In this document: piece by piece, positions 11,498-24,016 of the stretch
Position numbering within the stretch: the first letter of the stretch is position 1
How the letters are laid out: each line of letters begins with the position of its first letter
Notes under the pieces: generated by a model
The model's input: the letters and a program-made list of their open reading frames with translations, nothing else
Told to the model about the DNA's origin: nothing
The model's database searches: none
Made by a program: the position numbers and the translations under genes
Assembly (NCBI GenBank): GCA_021186555.1
Contig: JAJKFL010000039.1
Span: 15,976,733 to 16,040,732 of the forward strand
From: Reticulitermes speratus
Lineage: Eukaryota; Arthropoda; Insecta; Blattodea; Rhinotermitidae
Direction: 5' to 3'
Length of the DNA stretch: 64,000 bases

Positions 11498-11822
11498 ATG
11501 TCTCCTTGGATCTGCGGCCGTCTGAGAGCCTTGGCCTCCTTAATTACAGATGTCCATTTTTCTCTGTCACCTGCCTTCTGTCGCCATCTTTTAGCCTTCA
11601 TCTCCCGTTGATCCTTTTCAATATCTTCCAAATACCATTCTTACAAGATGTCCTGTCCATTCCAATCTTTTCTTTTAATGTCTGCTGCTATGTCTAAATC
11701 TCTATATAGCTTCCGCAATTCTTGATTAGTTCTTACTCGTCATGTTCCTTGTTCTGCCACTGGTCCATACATCCCTCTCAATATTTTCCTCTCCCATGTA
11801 TTCATTTCTGCTTGGACTGCAA
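11498..11822 (-). pseudogene. Non-LTR retrotransposon (LINE) ORF2 C-terminal remnant
   Basis: The minus strand encodes ERKILRGMYGPV (about 11770-11806), then RVRTNQELRKLYRDLDI (about 11685-11735), then a KRKRLEWTGHLVRM-like stretch that needs a one-base shift, and later WRQKAGDREKWTSVIKEAKAL (about 11525-11590). This order matches the region following the reverse-transcriptase domain of RTE/CR1/Jockey-like LINEs. A stop lies between GPVAEQGT and RVRTN, and further shifts occur, so it is dead. The catalytic reverse-transcriptase domain is absent, as expected for a 5'-truncated insertion. The clade cannot be fixed from this tail. Confidence 0.75.
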
Positions 11823-12075
11823 TACCCTATTTGGACGTTGTGACAACAAACCCTGTCCCTGTCCCTTCCACTGCCCCTTCGCTAAGTCTATAGCCACTGT
11901 CTTCACTCTCGGAACTACCCCAGTGCTGCAGTGTTAAGTAACGCTAAATTAATGTCACATTCGGAGAAATGAGATGACGATGTGAATCTTTACCTATTAC
12001 AGTAAGGGAAGATACAAGCTGAGGATGAAGATTGGAGTCTTCGGGCTTATTGCGCCGCATCGACACGTAAATTTT

Positions 12076-12115
12076 TACTGACGTTCCGAAGGGGCATAGT
12101 GCCATCGTCTGGAAG
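12076..12115 (-). repeat. Degenerate CTGANGA...GAAAC-type motif
   Basis: Minus strand CAGACGATGGCACTATGCCC followed by GGAACGTCAGTA keeps the spacing of the other copies, with substitutions in both conserved words. Confidence 0.4.
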
Positions 12116-12295
12116 CTCCAGCATTCCACAGTTCTCGGACTCCTTAACCCTAAAGATGGAGGCACTGCATTTCTTCGAAATGTCGATAACTATCTGTCGA
12201 CACGGTGTAATAAGCCAGGAGACGTGTATCTTCAGCAACACAGCTGGAGAACCTGGAATGTCGTATAGGCTGAGGGTGATCGAGAATAATATTTA

Positions 12296-12690
12296 ACCCT
12301 AAGAGGAAATAACAGAATTATGGAGAAACCCGGATAGTGAGGAGCTGTATGATTTGCACATCTCGCCAGATATTATTATGGTGATCATATTGCATGTGGC
12401 ACGTATGGGCGTGAAGAAAATGCAGACAGGGTTTTGGCTGGAAATCCTGAAGCAAAGATACCTCTTGGAAGACCTACGTGCAGATGGGAGGATAATATTA
12501 AACTGTATCTTATAGAAATATGATGGGAGGGCGTGACTGGAATTATCTGGCTCAGGAAAGGGCAAATGGTGTGTGGTTATGAAACTTTGGTTTCCCTAAT
12601 TTCCGGGGAAATTTTTAACGAGCTTAGAGCCAAATAACTTCTCAGTAAGGACTGTTATTACTCGATGGAGCTAGTTAGATAGTTATGTAT
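12296..12690 (+). pseudogene. LINE ORF2 C-terminal remnant
   Basis: The plus strand reads SEELYDLHISPDIIMVI (about 12330-12382), then VARMG (about 12395-12410), then GRPTCRWEDNIKLYL (12467-12511), then NFGFPNFRGNF (about 12580-12615). That order (arginine-rich GRP-RRWEDNIK followed by a short tail) is the usual C-terminal signature of Jockey/CR1-like LINE polyproteins. Stops and at least three frame changes separate the blocks. The reading frame on the opposite strand at 12299-12565 is a shadow. It lies about 470 bp from the opposite-strand LINE remnant at 11498-11822, so they are separate insertions. Confidence 0.8.
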
Positions 12691-13034
12691 TTAGTTAGTT
12701 AGCACAACATTTTATTTAGAAAATGGGGAAGAAAAGGACCATTTTGGAGATCTATGCGAAAATGAAGGGGTCATATTACAAGGCTTTTAAAATATTGGTA
12801 TTTTCTTAGACCATAATGATGCTGACTCGCGATAGGCGCCAGTGGCCACCTCTTCTGAAAATGGTAATGGAACTTCGGTTCCCATATAAGACAAGTATTT
12901 TTTTTTTTTTTTTTTTGACGAGCTGGTCGACTGTTCGTTTCCTAAGAAAGATTCCGCTCCACGGAGTTAGTTACTTACGTGGTTAAATTAATGACATAGG
13001 CATTCTTGGAAATCAGAGCTACTACGTCGCAGGT
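12691..13034. other. Unassigned spacer with a T19 tract
   Basis: Contains an uninterrupted T run at 12898-12916, possibly the tail of a minus-strand retroposon, but no body could be recognised. Confidence 0.4.
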
Positions 13035-13235
13035 AAGATCCGGGATAAGTCAGTGACCAGCTGGACTACCGGGGTTCGATTCCCGAGCGGTAATCCAATT
13101 CTGTCCGTTACCACTGTATCCAGATTGTGTTGCGCCCCACCGAGTCTCCTGTCTAATGCGTAACGAGGATATTTCCTGGGAGGTAAAGCGGTCGCAACAT
13201 GAAGTTTACCAACCATCTCTAGCGAGCGCAGAGGT
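13035..13235 (+). mobile_element. Diverged SINE, family A relative
   Basis: The tRNA-like head has CTACCGGGGTTCGATTCCCG (B-box) at about 13063-13085. The body follows with CCACCGAGTCTCC, GGTAAAGCGGTCGC and AGCGAGCGCAGAGGTTTA. The order matches family A but substitutions are frequent, and the 3' tail is lost. Confidence 0.75.
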
Positions 13236-14631
13236 TTAGAATGTTTATAGTTTCTCCTCTACTCCCGAATAAAAAATTATGTGTAGTGTTCAGGTATCGG
13301 CAACTGTCGCTGTATAATACGTCATCTGTGTGCGAGGCGCGCAGGAAGCGAGAAAATGTGGTATTTTGCGTGGTAAGAAGAGATGATTTTTCCCAACGTT
13401 CGAGGTCTCTCAGCCTGTGTTTTGAAACACACTGCCCATGCCATGGGAGTGGAAAGTCCTGGTGGCGATGGAAATACACATAGGATTCCCGCCAACAGTC
13501 GAATGTTTGCTATTTGCTGCTACAACCTGCCTCAAGCCACGGGATCGGAAGTACGCATAGAGTTTCTTCCAGCACTCGAGTTTTCGCTCTATGCTGCTTG
13601 AAACACACAGTACGTGACAGGTATTGAAATGCACTCGCGCTTTTCAAGCGGGTTCTTTGCTGTTGTGACGTCATACGTCTTGCATTTTCTGTATTACGGA
13701 TGGTAGGCTGTTGCTTCAGAGCCAGTCGCAGTACAGGTCGCTACATTATTACCTGTGTTTTTTACTTTAAATTTCTTGAATGTTTAGCGTACCAAAAAGT
13801 CAATGATCCTTAGCGCAGTGGTCTATAGTTTATGTGCCAGAGGTTATGAAATTTTTTGAGGAAATCTATGCTGTTTATATAATGTACGCTAATTTGGGTT
13901 AAAGTGAACTCCATGTGTTCTTGTGGCATTTTTGGTGGAAAAATTGTCACTATGGCAGGCTTTTCCCCCAATTGCTGCGACTTTCCCCTGTCAGAATGGT
14001 TTTAGCAGCGCTCTACCCTCCTCATTTTATTTATCTACCCTAAAAATTCGTAGTATCATTAAGTAAAACTTATCTTACACTTTACCTACAACACAGTACC
14101 GACTTTAATCGGTATGGGTCGACTAACATGTGAAATGACAAACATTGCTTGTTCTTGTGCAAGATGGTCTTCCATTAAAGTCTAAGACAGTTTTCCAAAC
14201 AGGATTCGGCGGAAAATCCTTAGTTCGGCGATTAATCGTGGAATAAATAGATCAAAATTTGAAATACCGCTAAAAATTCCAAATATCACTCAAAAATATT
14301 GCGGGAATTTTTGCTCGGCAACTGGCAATACTGCAGTAATATTCGTGCTCTACCAACTGCCTCTTTATTGTGTTTTCATTTGCATAGTTAGGGGTCCCTT
14401 CATGGAGAAAAGTTGGAAAACACGGGTCTGATAATCACTCAGCTGGTGAAGACCTTGTCTTTTGCTGTGGAACAGAAATTTTCTTTGCTGCTCTCACAAG
14501 GTCTCCTCAATGGGCGGAATACAAAGGCAATGTGTGCAGTACACGCCCCCCACTTTCGAGACACTTTATGCTATTTCCTGACACGCTTTTCTTCTTATCA
14601 CGAAGGATTGTTAATCCCACGCTAGTCCCTG
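13236..14631. other. Unassigned; possible decayed hAT-type ends
   Basis: CAGTGGTCTATAGTTT (13828) and GGTCCCTTCATGGAG...GGAAAACACGGGTCTG (14393-14431) resemble left and right hAT termini. Their flanks do not form an 8-bp duplication, so I do not pair them. Confidence 0.25.
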
Positions 14632-14760
14632 AAACTGGAGGATCACCTCTTTTCTGTTGTTCGCGACTACTTATTTAACACATTCACAACTAAGCTCCAC
14701 ACCTGGAAGCTGCTTCTTCCGGTTCTTTATCTCAGGGACGTGAATTACCAGTTAGACTTA
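14632..14760 (+). repeat. Fragment of an interspersed repeat known by its translation
   Basis: The plus strand translates as LEDHLFSVVRDYLFNTFTT, wording I associate with a common repeat in cockroach/termite assemblies. The match is from memory and the element class is unknown to me. Confidence 0.3.
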
Positions 14761-16639
14761 CGTGACTGGTACTAAAGTTACATATTTCTTTGTTTTTCAT
14801 TGAACTTCAAAATATATTATAGGCATTCACTGTACGTTATAGGCCTATAGATATCTGTATTGCAAGAGGTCGTCTTGGTACAGTTAGGACAGGTGTATTT
14901 AACTTAATACTTCCCTAGCGGTTGTTTTAAAAGAAGCCTTCAGGTATGATATTTCTGTTTTTTAATAGTCACGAAGAGTTAGGTAAATCTAGACAGGTGG
15001 CGGGACATGTTTCTTTCACAGATTTCTCGGACATTAAATCCATACCAGAAGAGCAAGATATGTCGTGCGTAGCATGGACGTTATTTAGAATGCTGTCTTC
15101 TGCATTACGACACGCGTAGTCTAGCCGGTGATTACTAATTTTCGAAGCAACCTTCTGCCTCCACCTCCAGGTTTCTTCACCAGCCTTGAAATCTCAAATC
15201 TCCCGGACGTGGTCAATGCCCACATATAGAACTGCTGGCGGACGCGTTATTTCTTAACGTTGAACTGAGACTTCTTAGGGATTACGATCGAAGTGTATGG
15301 TAGAAAAAATTAATAATGTCGAGCCAATCAAAACAGTTTTTACTGCCCGTAAGGGATTGCAAATACAGGCTAGAATAACGAAATAAATTCTGTTTCAAAA
15401 ATGTTGGCTAATTAGAAATACAGAAAGAATAGATTTTAATACATTTTGAATGTTGGAACATTTTTTAAGGCTTACGGTGATTGATGGGGAATGTTAACTC
15501 GTGAAAGCTGCGATAGCGGTAGATGGGAGAGGAGCACGAGACAAGCAAGCAAGGAAGCAAACAAACAAAACAATATATGCCCACAATATCTCGTTCATTC
15601 GCTGCTTACAATATAAATTTCTACATAAGAAGGAATTTTAAATAATTAGACCTATGCACATTACGTATATTTTGCAGTTGCCGATCGTCAAAGTAATGCT
15701 TTCAACCTTCTTAAGTCTGAAATTTCTCCAAATAATAGTTACAGATTTAGTTCCTACCTCACAGAAAACAGTGTATCACAATAGTTAGTGCCGTTTGAGG
15801 GAATAATGGCTGTATATGTTGAGAATCATACGAAACACGTAAATACAGTCTTTGGGAAAAAGAAGACGTGTGTTAAAGCAGGCGGTGATTTACATTGTGT
15901 TTCTTTTATCACGCTGTCGTGAGCACTACAACTATTGCGGGATATCGCCGCGGATGCATTCGTATGTGATAAAAGCTGCTGTACTCGGTGCAGCGATAAA
16001 AGAAAGGCTATATAGTAGCGGGTGTGCTGTACGTTGTTAATACTGCAGAGCTTTTTACTCGTATTTATTGCAGTCTAATAGTTTATAATAGATTTATTAT
16101 GGACTTAAGTCATGTGACACAAGAGATGATAACTCACCTCCACTTAATGCTGCTGGTAAGAATGCGCGGAACTTGTACCACATCCCCTTATTTATCTTCA
16201 CACCGTAGTGTTAGGCAGCGGGATATACCGTTTAAAGTTTCGCACCTGAATATGTAGACAACGAAATAATTAGGTGCAAATGATCCATTCAGCACATTTC
16301 ATGAAGATGCTCTGTTATCTTTGTTAACCTCCCGTCGACGCCTGGGTTGTACTAGCGCCGATTATTTAAACCGCGAGAATATAATGCTGCGACTAGCAGC
16401 TCTAGGTGCCAAGTTCCTCGTGTTTTTCCTTAGGCACTACAGACAATGTATGTTGATACGTTTTTAAAATAAATTATATGTTATATTGTATTATACTATA
16501 TATTATTATTATTATGCCAGTTTAGCTGAATTTTGTGCGTTTTATTTTGTGGATATAATTCGATAGGAGGAGAGAGATGTGCTACATAATAAAATTAGAA
16601 AGGAAAATTTTTGGAAATAGGCCACTTGGAAGGCCGAGG
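14761..16639. other. No recognisable feature
   Basis: Small open frames near 15852-16257 lack any identifiable domain. Confidence 0.3.
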
Positions 16640-16980
16640 AAATGAGAAAATAACATCACTATGGGAGCGGTGAGGTTCTCACAACGGTACAAATCTTCTG
16701 GGACTGGCCAATAATTGCCGATGTTTCGGAGGAACGTGCTGCTCGCAAGAAGTCTCTTGTTGCGCTGCTAGCCCCTCTAGATGGTGACAGTCCACTTCTC
16801 CGACATGCTAGTAACTATTTACCAGCCTACACGGTGTAACGTCTCAGAAGACTGCAGCGTGAAGATAGATGTTTGGGAAATCGATTGTTAGAATGGGCTG
16901 TAGGTGGAAGTGGTCTGAGGATCGAATCCAGTGGCGGGTTTTGATTTTACGGTGTTGAAACTTCGGGTTCTGTTGTCACA
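16640..16980. repeat. Composite interspersed repeat
   Basis: Contains TTGCCGATGTTTCGGAGG (minus-strand CCGAAACATCGG) at about 16716-16733. It also has the AGTAACTATTTACCAGCCTAC block shared with 2525-2545 and the GGATCGAATCCAGTGGCGGG block shared with 10700. Boundaries and class are unclear. Confidence 0.45.
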
Positions 16981-17268
16981 GTGTTCGTTTATGTGTAGTT
17001 CATTTAACGACACTGTTAGCAACTCGGTTTATGTGTGTCAGTAGATCTAACGGTGTTAGTTACTTGCAATGCTATACGGATAACTCGGCAAGTAGGTAGA
17101 TAGATGGGTACTTAATTACGTGTGACGAATTGATACTTAGCCGTAGACAATTCGGCAATCAATTAATTAATCTCAAAGCAGGTTAGAATACGATTAGGCA
17201 GAGTGGTGGCACCGTTACCGCGGGGCCGAGACGCCCTCTCGGATGTATTGTTTAAGGGACAATGCGAG

Positions 17269-17288
17269 TGCTGCTGCTGCTGCTGCTA
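17269..17288 (+). repeat. (CTG)n microsatellite
   Basis: About six CTG triplets. Confidence 0.9.
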
Positions 17289-18387
17289 ATCCTTCCCAGT
17301 GGAAAGAGACAGTTGCAGGACAATGGAATCTTGCTAGCCTTCATAAATTTCTGTTCTTAATTGTGTTATGCAGGTTTCAGGACTTATAATTACCCAACCA
17401 AAAACAGGCTGAGTGTTTTCAGATGATGCACATCCCTGCTTTTATTTCGGTAAGAATTCATACTGTCGGTCCTGGGATCATCACTAGTTTTGAAGCAAGT
17501 CACACGAACAGGAGCAACAATGTGTGAAAATAAACACGAATGTAAAATGAATAGGACATCTTTATCTGTTTTACGTTAATACCCGTGTGTGAGTAGTGAT
17601 TGATCGAGTCACACCCTGGTTGCCATGCCAGCCATTGGTATCGAGTTATGTGTTCTCTGTGAGGTAGCCGCTCTTGGCGAAGAGGGCGTTTTTGTAATTG
17701 AGACAGACTCTGTACACTGTGAAGTATGGGCTGAGGCTGAAAACATAGTTGAGCATCGAACATATAATACAACATAACACAACGAGAAGGCAACAGTACG
17801 ACAGGTGGAATTAAGAATAAAGAAAGGAGCGATAAAAAAAGATCTCGGAGTAGCGTGTGAATATTATTCGTAGAGCAGCCCGTCATGTGACCGGCAGATG
17901 GCTAGTATCTTTGCTAACAAGTGTACGACATGGCATATAGGTATCAGCTTCAAGACAGTCGCGAATGGACAATTCATGACGAAAGCATTTTCCGAAGCTT
18001 ACGGAGTATCACTGGGACGTTATGAAATTCCAGAGACCTCGAGCAGAATGAGTTTTGCTAATTACACTAATTCCAAGTTAGAAATATTTAGAGTGTGTTT
18101 CTCTGTGACAACCGTAGAAACTGATTTCTGTTGTAATGGATGATTGTTTTAACACAGCTTAATGAGCCACATGCGGCATGTAGGCCTCAATCTGGGGTTG
18201 CAGTAACACCTGAATGAACAAAGAGAATGGAATCATGCAATGATTAATTCGTGTGATATGTATGTGTTGTGTCATTAAAGCAAGGAGGTTATATCTGGGG
18301 ACAGTTGTTGGCAGTTTTGGTGTAATCCAAAACCTTTGTTTTGTTTTTTAGGCCATGAATAAGTAGTGAACAGGTGCAGAAAAAGCA
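17289..18387. other. No recognisable feature
   Basis: A 128-codon minus-strand frame (17500-17886) is leucine/serine-rich and shows no domain or signal I can support. Confidence 0.3.
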
Positions 18388-18690
18388 GGGATAGCACAAT
18401 CCATGTAGTAATTGGTCTACGTACTGGACTTTCGGAAATCCTGTTTCGATTCGCGGTGAGGCAACAAATTTTTTGTGATCCTCCAGAGAACACAGACCTA
18501 CTCTGAGGCCCGATCAGCCAATATTTAATGTCTACTAGGGGCTCCTTCTTACGAAATAAGCGGTGGATGCATTAAAATGACCACTTATTTCCGTGGAGTG
18601 CCGAGGTTAAGAATAAGTGCAGCTATACCTCCACTCCTATGCTTTTGTGGCCTGCGCAGGCACAACTTTACCTTTTCATTTACTGAAGTG
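18388..18690 (+). mobile_element. Diverged SINE, family A relative
   Basis: The head carries GTTTCGATTCGCGG (B-box-like) near 18443. The body ends with GTGCCGAGGTTAAGAATAAG, TATACCTCCACTCC, ATGCTTTTGTGGCC and AACTTTACCTTTTCATT. The middle is strongly diverged. Confidence 0.7.
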
Positions 18691-19774
18691 GAGAATGTGG
18701 AATTTTAGGTTCTCAAGGCCGTGACTTTGAAACTTCCTGCTATGAAGTCACGCCGGGTAGTCTGGTAGCTCGTATGACATTAATCTTCATATGTGGAGGA
18801 ACGTATTTATACTTGTACAGAAAGAAATGAACACTTGATATTCTGTTGGTTCTTATGTCATGTTCTTGCAGATAGAAGTGTATTCAATAAGTACATGTAA
18901 ATGAGCCATAGAGAAAGACGTAATCTCTCAGCTAGTGAAAAATTCAATGCCTTTTGTGGAACCTAAAGTCTCGTACTGTGTTTATAGGTTCCAGTCACCA
19001 AACCAGATGTATCCAGTCCATACGTCATAGCCCATGTCTTTGGGGTCTAATATAATAGGTTATTTCCTCCCCACCTTTGCTGTGTCTTAATTTTCGTTTT
19101 TCAAACTACATTTTGTAGGATTTTTTATCTCCCGTTTGTTGTGCTTGCACTCTCCACGCCTTCATACTCACCATAGTAGTACTTATCGAAGAGTAATAAT
19201 TAGGATACAATCTTTACGAGTTTTTCTCCAGCCTGTTGTTATTTCTGTCCATATGTACAAGTATTCTTCTCAGCCCCTGATCTCAAAAACCCCCATCACC
19301 TATGTCGACTACATTCGTCCAGTAGTACCTTCAAAGATCTGCTCTGGTTGCACGTGAGCCATATACCATACTCGGGTTTCTATGCTACATATCCATAGAG
19401 CTTGGTTTGTGATCGAAGGTTAGGGGTTACGATAGACCTCGGTAGTTTACATTCTGTCGACAAATTCTGTTCATTTTTTTAATTCGAAATTTTATCCCAT
19501 ATGCGTTTTTTTATTCTCTTCTTTATAGTGCGACCCCGTGTATTTGGTCGCAACTTTCATTTGAACAGGCACACATTTCTTGTTACGTGAGTAACTGTTC
19601 AGGTTGGTGCCACTCAAGCGATATTCGGTTCTTTTCATTAACTGGACACAAGCATAGCCCGCGGACAGCAACAGCTGCGTCTGGCATGTCTCCAGCGCTC
19701 GCTCGCTGACCACTTCGAAGAAACAAGGTTACCTGGCACAGAGCGTTTGGTAGTATTAGCGGTTTACTAACCCC
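18691..19774. other. No recognisable feature
   Basis: Two short frames (19136-19357 plus, 19492-19713 minus) are unsupported. Confidence 0.3.
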
Positions 19775-20050
19775 TCTCAGAGTCTCACATTATCTGTCGT
19801 TAAGAACATTACTCTCTCTTAGGCATTATTTATGTCGCCAAGCATTAGTCGAAGGGACTTTGTCACTGAGTATTAGTGTGAGAAATTCTCGGTTACCGAG
19901 CATTGTTCTCGGACAGTGTCACTTCCAGCCAACAGCCGTTCGTCTGAGGTAGTTCCTTTTGGCCACCATTAGTCTCATGGTTTATCTTTCTTAATGTTTG
20001 TCTTAGATTCTCTCATCGAATAGTAGTCTGAGAAGCCTAACGACAATGAG
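19775..20050 (+). repeat. Degenerate minisatellite-like tract (GCATTAGTC words)
   Basis: AGCATTAGTCG, GTATTAGTGTGAGAA, GCATTGTTCTCGG, CCATTAGTCTCATGG and ATAGTAGTCTGAGAA recur at irregular spacing. This suggests an old tandem repeat worn down by substitution. Confidence 0.4.
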
Positions 20051-20889
20051 CCCTGGAAATCTTTTCTGACGTCAGCGATGATTAGAATCTCTCAAACGTT
20101 GTCATAATTATTTTTTTCACATCTTGCCTTGAGAAACGGTAATGTAAACATTTCAGAAGTTCAGTAGCCGCGGCAACCATGTTAGTCTTAGCGACCTCCA
20201 ATAGCATAATCTTCCTACTAACTTCCACTTAAATTAGGTTATACATGATCCGTAAGTTTATCTGTCCTTTCAGAAGGCATGTTGGAATTACATCTGGATG
20301 GCCTTCGGTAAGAAAACCTTTATTCTGAATTGCGAAATAAAATGTTAACGACCTTCATATAGGTTGTTTCTCTTGAGGAAATAAAAATACAATATCCGTA
20401 TTTTAGTGATTTGTATAACCCTCGAAACGTTGACGAAAGAGAGCCGGGAACCCTAACGTCTAGTGACTGACTGACTCATTGGTACAGGATCTTCTTGAGT
20501 CATTGACAGTTGGTGAGCTAGTCAACAATTCCCTCCATATATAAAACCCGCCGTATGATTTGCAACATCTCAAAAACAGAGTTGTATTGCATGTAACGAA
20601 CGCCTGAGAAGGGAAGCTGGGTAACGTTATTTCCTAGCGATATTATTTTACTCTACTCTGTGCTGCTAATATCGATTGATATCGACAATTAAACTGGCCA
20701 GACATATTTTTTCATGTGCTGAATTGCCACTTTGGCTGGAGTCAACCTCTCCATCGTCTGAAACATCTCTTAGATTTAAGGTTGTGTGCCTGTCTTCAGT
20801 TTTCTTTGCGGTAACTGCTGCAATATGCAAGTTCAAGGAACCGTTTCGTGATAAGAAATAAGAACAATATGAAGCCACCTTTCACGCCA
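20051..20889. other. No recognisable feature
   Basis: Overlapping open frames of about 60-70 codons on both strands at 20666-20878 have no recognisable content. Confidence 0.3.
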
Positions 20890-21150
20890 TACACGCTGCC
20901 TCCATCACGTTGAAGACGCTGCTGCCATCACGTTGAAGACGCTGCTGCTATTGCTGCTGCTGCTGCCGCCATCATTTTGAAGACGCTGCTGCTATTGCTG
21001 CTGCTGCTGCTGCTGCCATCACGTTGAAGACGCTGCTGCTATTGCTGCTGCTGCCATCACGTTGAAGACGCTGCTGCTATTGCTGCTGCTGCTGCTGCTG
21101 CTGCCATCACGTTGAAGACGCTGCTGCTACTGTTGCTGATGATGATGCTG
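20890..21150 (+). repeat. CTG-rich minisatellite, six units
   Basis: The core CATCACGTTGAAGACGCTG recurs six times (near 20902, 20926, 20967, 21017, 21056, 21103). Each is followed by a variable run of CTG/CTA/TTG triplets. Unit length differs mainly by whole CTG triplets, pointing to nested slippage of the triplet inside a longer tandem unit. No uninterrupted frame spans it. Confidence 0.9.
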
Positions 21151-23136
21151 TTTCAGATCTCTACGTACTAATCAATCAACCAACCAACTAAATATTCGAA
21201 GCTTAAAAGGAGAAAGCAGTTTTCCCTGAAACGTCGTTATCCACGTTTAGGACTGCATGGTGTTGCAGGCGAGATCACAATCGAAACTTCTGTAACTAAC
21301 GTAGCTGTAAGGTACATATTGTCTCGGAGTTGTGGATCGAGTCTCTACTCGAAGACCAGGTACCCTGAGTCAGGTTTTTGGTGGTCATATTCCGTCCCAC
21401 TTTTAAATACTAGGATACCACCTTCAAATACTCTACTGTCGCTTATTGTAGTTTTCTTTTAATTTTCGTACACATTTATCCTATGTAGGCCTACATCCGA
21501 TGCTACATTATCTAGCTGAAATATTTTCATTAAATTACTGAGGAATTAATCGGCCCAAGGTACAGTATCTTCCCGGTAACGCTGGTAGTCTCGGTACTGA
21601 TCAAGAAATTACCCGCCTGTTATGTAACCGGATGGTTCATTACAGTGTTCACACAAACCTATATTTCCACTATATTTTGAGCCAGTTTAATCCGGCCCTC
21701 TATTCCTTTTAAAGCAGTTTCAGATTCTCATTGCAAGATCGATTTATTCGGGGATGTGACAGTGTAAACTACCGAACTGTAAGGCATCACATCACAGAAA
21801 AAAAAATGCGGCATTCATAGTCACGACCAGGAAAACAGCAAATCACAGCTTCTTATTAGGATTGAGACCTACATTTTAGGCGTTGTCTGGCACCTTCCTC
21901 TTCATATTTTGATTTAGTGCACAGTGACGTAAATGACCTCAAATATGCCGCACTTACACGAGGTCGTAGGGCGGAATCCTGTCTGAAATATGTTAGATAG
22001 TAGAAACTCTGCCTGTTAATATTTTCTCAGGGAAATGACACGTATTGTTTCCTGTCCTGGCATATAGCGTGAAGTAAGTTTTGAAACAATTGACGCAACT
22101 TCTTGAAATTACTGCCGGCGTCATATTATTGGGGCCGAGTGAGATGGGGAGTGACGTTGGTAGGCCCATTACTGCATGTAGACCCGTGAAAATTCATAAA
22201 AATAATGTAACATATGTTGGGCGGGCGTGATTTTTATTTTTGTAGAACACAGGTAATGAAATGTTTGCAGCCACGTTTAAATGTCATTTCCTCTTGTAAT
22301 AGCGTGACGAGAATTCGCTGTTATAACAATTTTTCTCTTCACCCATTATAGGAGGAAGATACAAGGCCCTCACCTGTTGAACATTATATTCTTGATATTT
22401 AGAAATGTTTGTCATTCCACTGTACTGGATTTCAAAATAAACAGACGCCTGTAGTGGCATAAAGAGCAAAGAAATGCCTAAAAATTGCAGTTGTCTGCAT
22501 TCCGACAAACTAGACAACCCTATAATTTAAAGATACGACTGTAGATGTAATTATGTTCGTGATTCACTGAACAGCAGCGAGAGTGTGCTGGAGAGGACTT
22601 GCAGAGGCACAAAGCAAAATGAATTGATGTCATTAACACACCAATTTGGAACTGAGTTTATCTTTTCACTAGTCAGTTGTTTTTGTTGTGGACTGCTTGC
22701 CAGTTGCAACCCGCAATTTAGTTTTCAGGGGTGTTCATGTTTCGCAATTTATGCGCTGAATTTCCAAGGTACAAACCGTGAATTATTTGTGATGACTTGT
22801 TGAAATCATCGACTGATCGTGGTTCTAAACCCGACCGCGAACTTATGTACGTCATCATTCGCCGCATAGATTAATTGAATAAATAGCGGAAGGATTAAGT
22901 GGCTAATTAATTAGTTAAACGTGTAAATTAATTTAAACCGGAAATTGAATAACGGCTTGTATAATGCCACCAGTCTTCTTAAAATAAAGGACTGATGAAA
23001 CGCAAGAATATGTCACACACGCTTTCAAGGTTTTAAGGTCATTGAGATATGTAGCGATTGCGTTACGCATTAAACAGTTGACAAACAACCAAACTGCGTG
23101 GAATATCTTCGATTTTACTTGATCAAGGATTTGTTC
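21151..23136. other. No recognisable feature
   Basis: Apparently unique AT-rich sequence. The short frames at 22284-22803 are unsupported. Confidence 0.3.
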
Positions 23137-23364
23137 ACTGTACAATGGTCTTCCTTCACCTAACACTAACGTTCTCCACATGTCCTTGTCACTAGTATCC
23201 TCTTCTGTCAGTCCGTGGTTAGTCGCATTCCGTCTTCGTCCATCTATCTTTCTTTGCGTCTTCCCTTCGTTCATGTTCCCTCTCGTTCCCATTCTAGGAT
23301 TCTCCGTGGCAATATATTTCCTGGCATTCTCTTTACGTGTCCAAATCATCTTAACCCTTTTCAT
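23137..23364 (-). pseudogene. Probable LINE ORF2 C-terminal remnant
   Basis: One open minus-strand frame gives a lysine/arginine-rich stretch followed by LTEEDTSDKDMWRTLVLGEG and RPLYSEQ. A basic region followed by an acidic stretch and a D-xx-W-R motif is typical of the extreme C-terminus of several LINE polyproteins. The frame runs on to 22933 but the later residues look non-coding. No reverse-transcriptase motif is present. Identification is by pattern only and the clade is unknown. Confidence 0.5.
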
Positions 23365-23689
23365 TCAGTTACTTGTAATTTATTCTTCCCTACATCCATA
23401 GTTGCTGTAATTTCGAATCTTTTATTTCCTATAGGACAAGGGATTTTCATGCACTTCCATTCGTGTCGTAGTGCTCTTAAATACAGAACGAAATCCAAGG
23501 AACTAGCGAAGCATTGCTAAATTAAAAGTAAAGCAGGTTGTACATGACTGTCTTCCAACATGGGTTGGCTGCATGCCTGCCTATGTTCATTCTCGTTCCA
23601 GTCTGTAAAGTTGAAAATCAGAAGGCATGCTATGTCACCTGCCCTGAGTTGCGGCTGGTCTATCGAGGAATAGTCGTTCAATTACCGGC

Positions 23690-23905
23690 AGAGGCGACAG
23701 ACTTTCTGTACTCCAAATGCGTCAAGACCGGTTTTGGGGCCCATCCAACCTCTTGTTCAATGGGTGTCGGGAGCTCTTTGCCGGGGGGAATGTGGCCAGG
23801 CGGTGAAACTGATTATCGCCGCCCTCTTAATGCCGAAGTTAAGCTGTACGTCCGCTTCCCCATATGCCTTTATGGCATGTACAGGAACATGTTTACCTAT
23901 TTAAG
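23690..23905 (+). mobile_element. Diverged SINE family A fragment
   Basis: Colinear words GACCGGTTTTGGGGCCCATCC, TTCAATGGGTGTCGG, GGCCAGGCGGTGAAACTGA, GCCGAAGTTAAG and CCATATGCCTTTATGG follow the family A body. A 200-codon plus-strand frame (23538-24140) is open through it by chance and mixes this SINE with the antisense of the LINE remnant at 24017. Confidence 0.65.
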
Positions 23906-24016
23906 TAGCACTCCACGAAGACGTGTGGTGAAGACAGTTAAAGTTCCACTTATTCCTCGGCATTGGTTGTTGGGCCTTACCTTCTACAAGTATACTGTAC
24001 TTATCCCTGCTAGCCT

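Noticed and set aside
13828-14431. A hAT element between CAGTGGTCT and GGAAAACACGGGTCTG
   Set aside because: The ends are too diverged to pair and the flanks show no 8-bp duplication.
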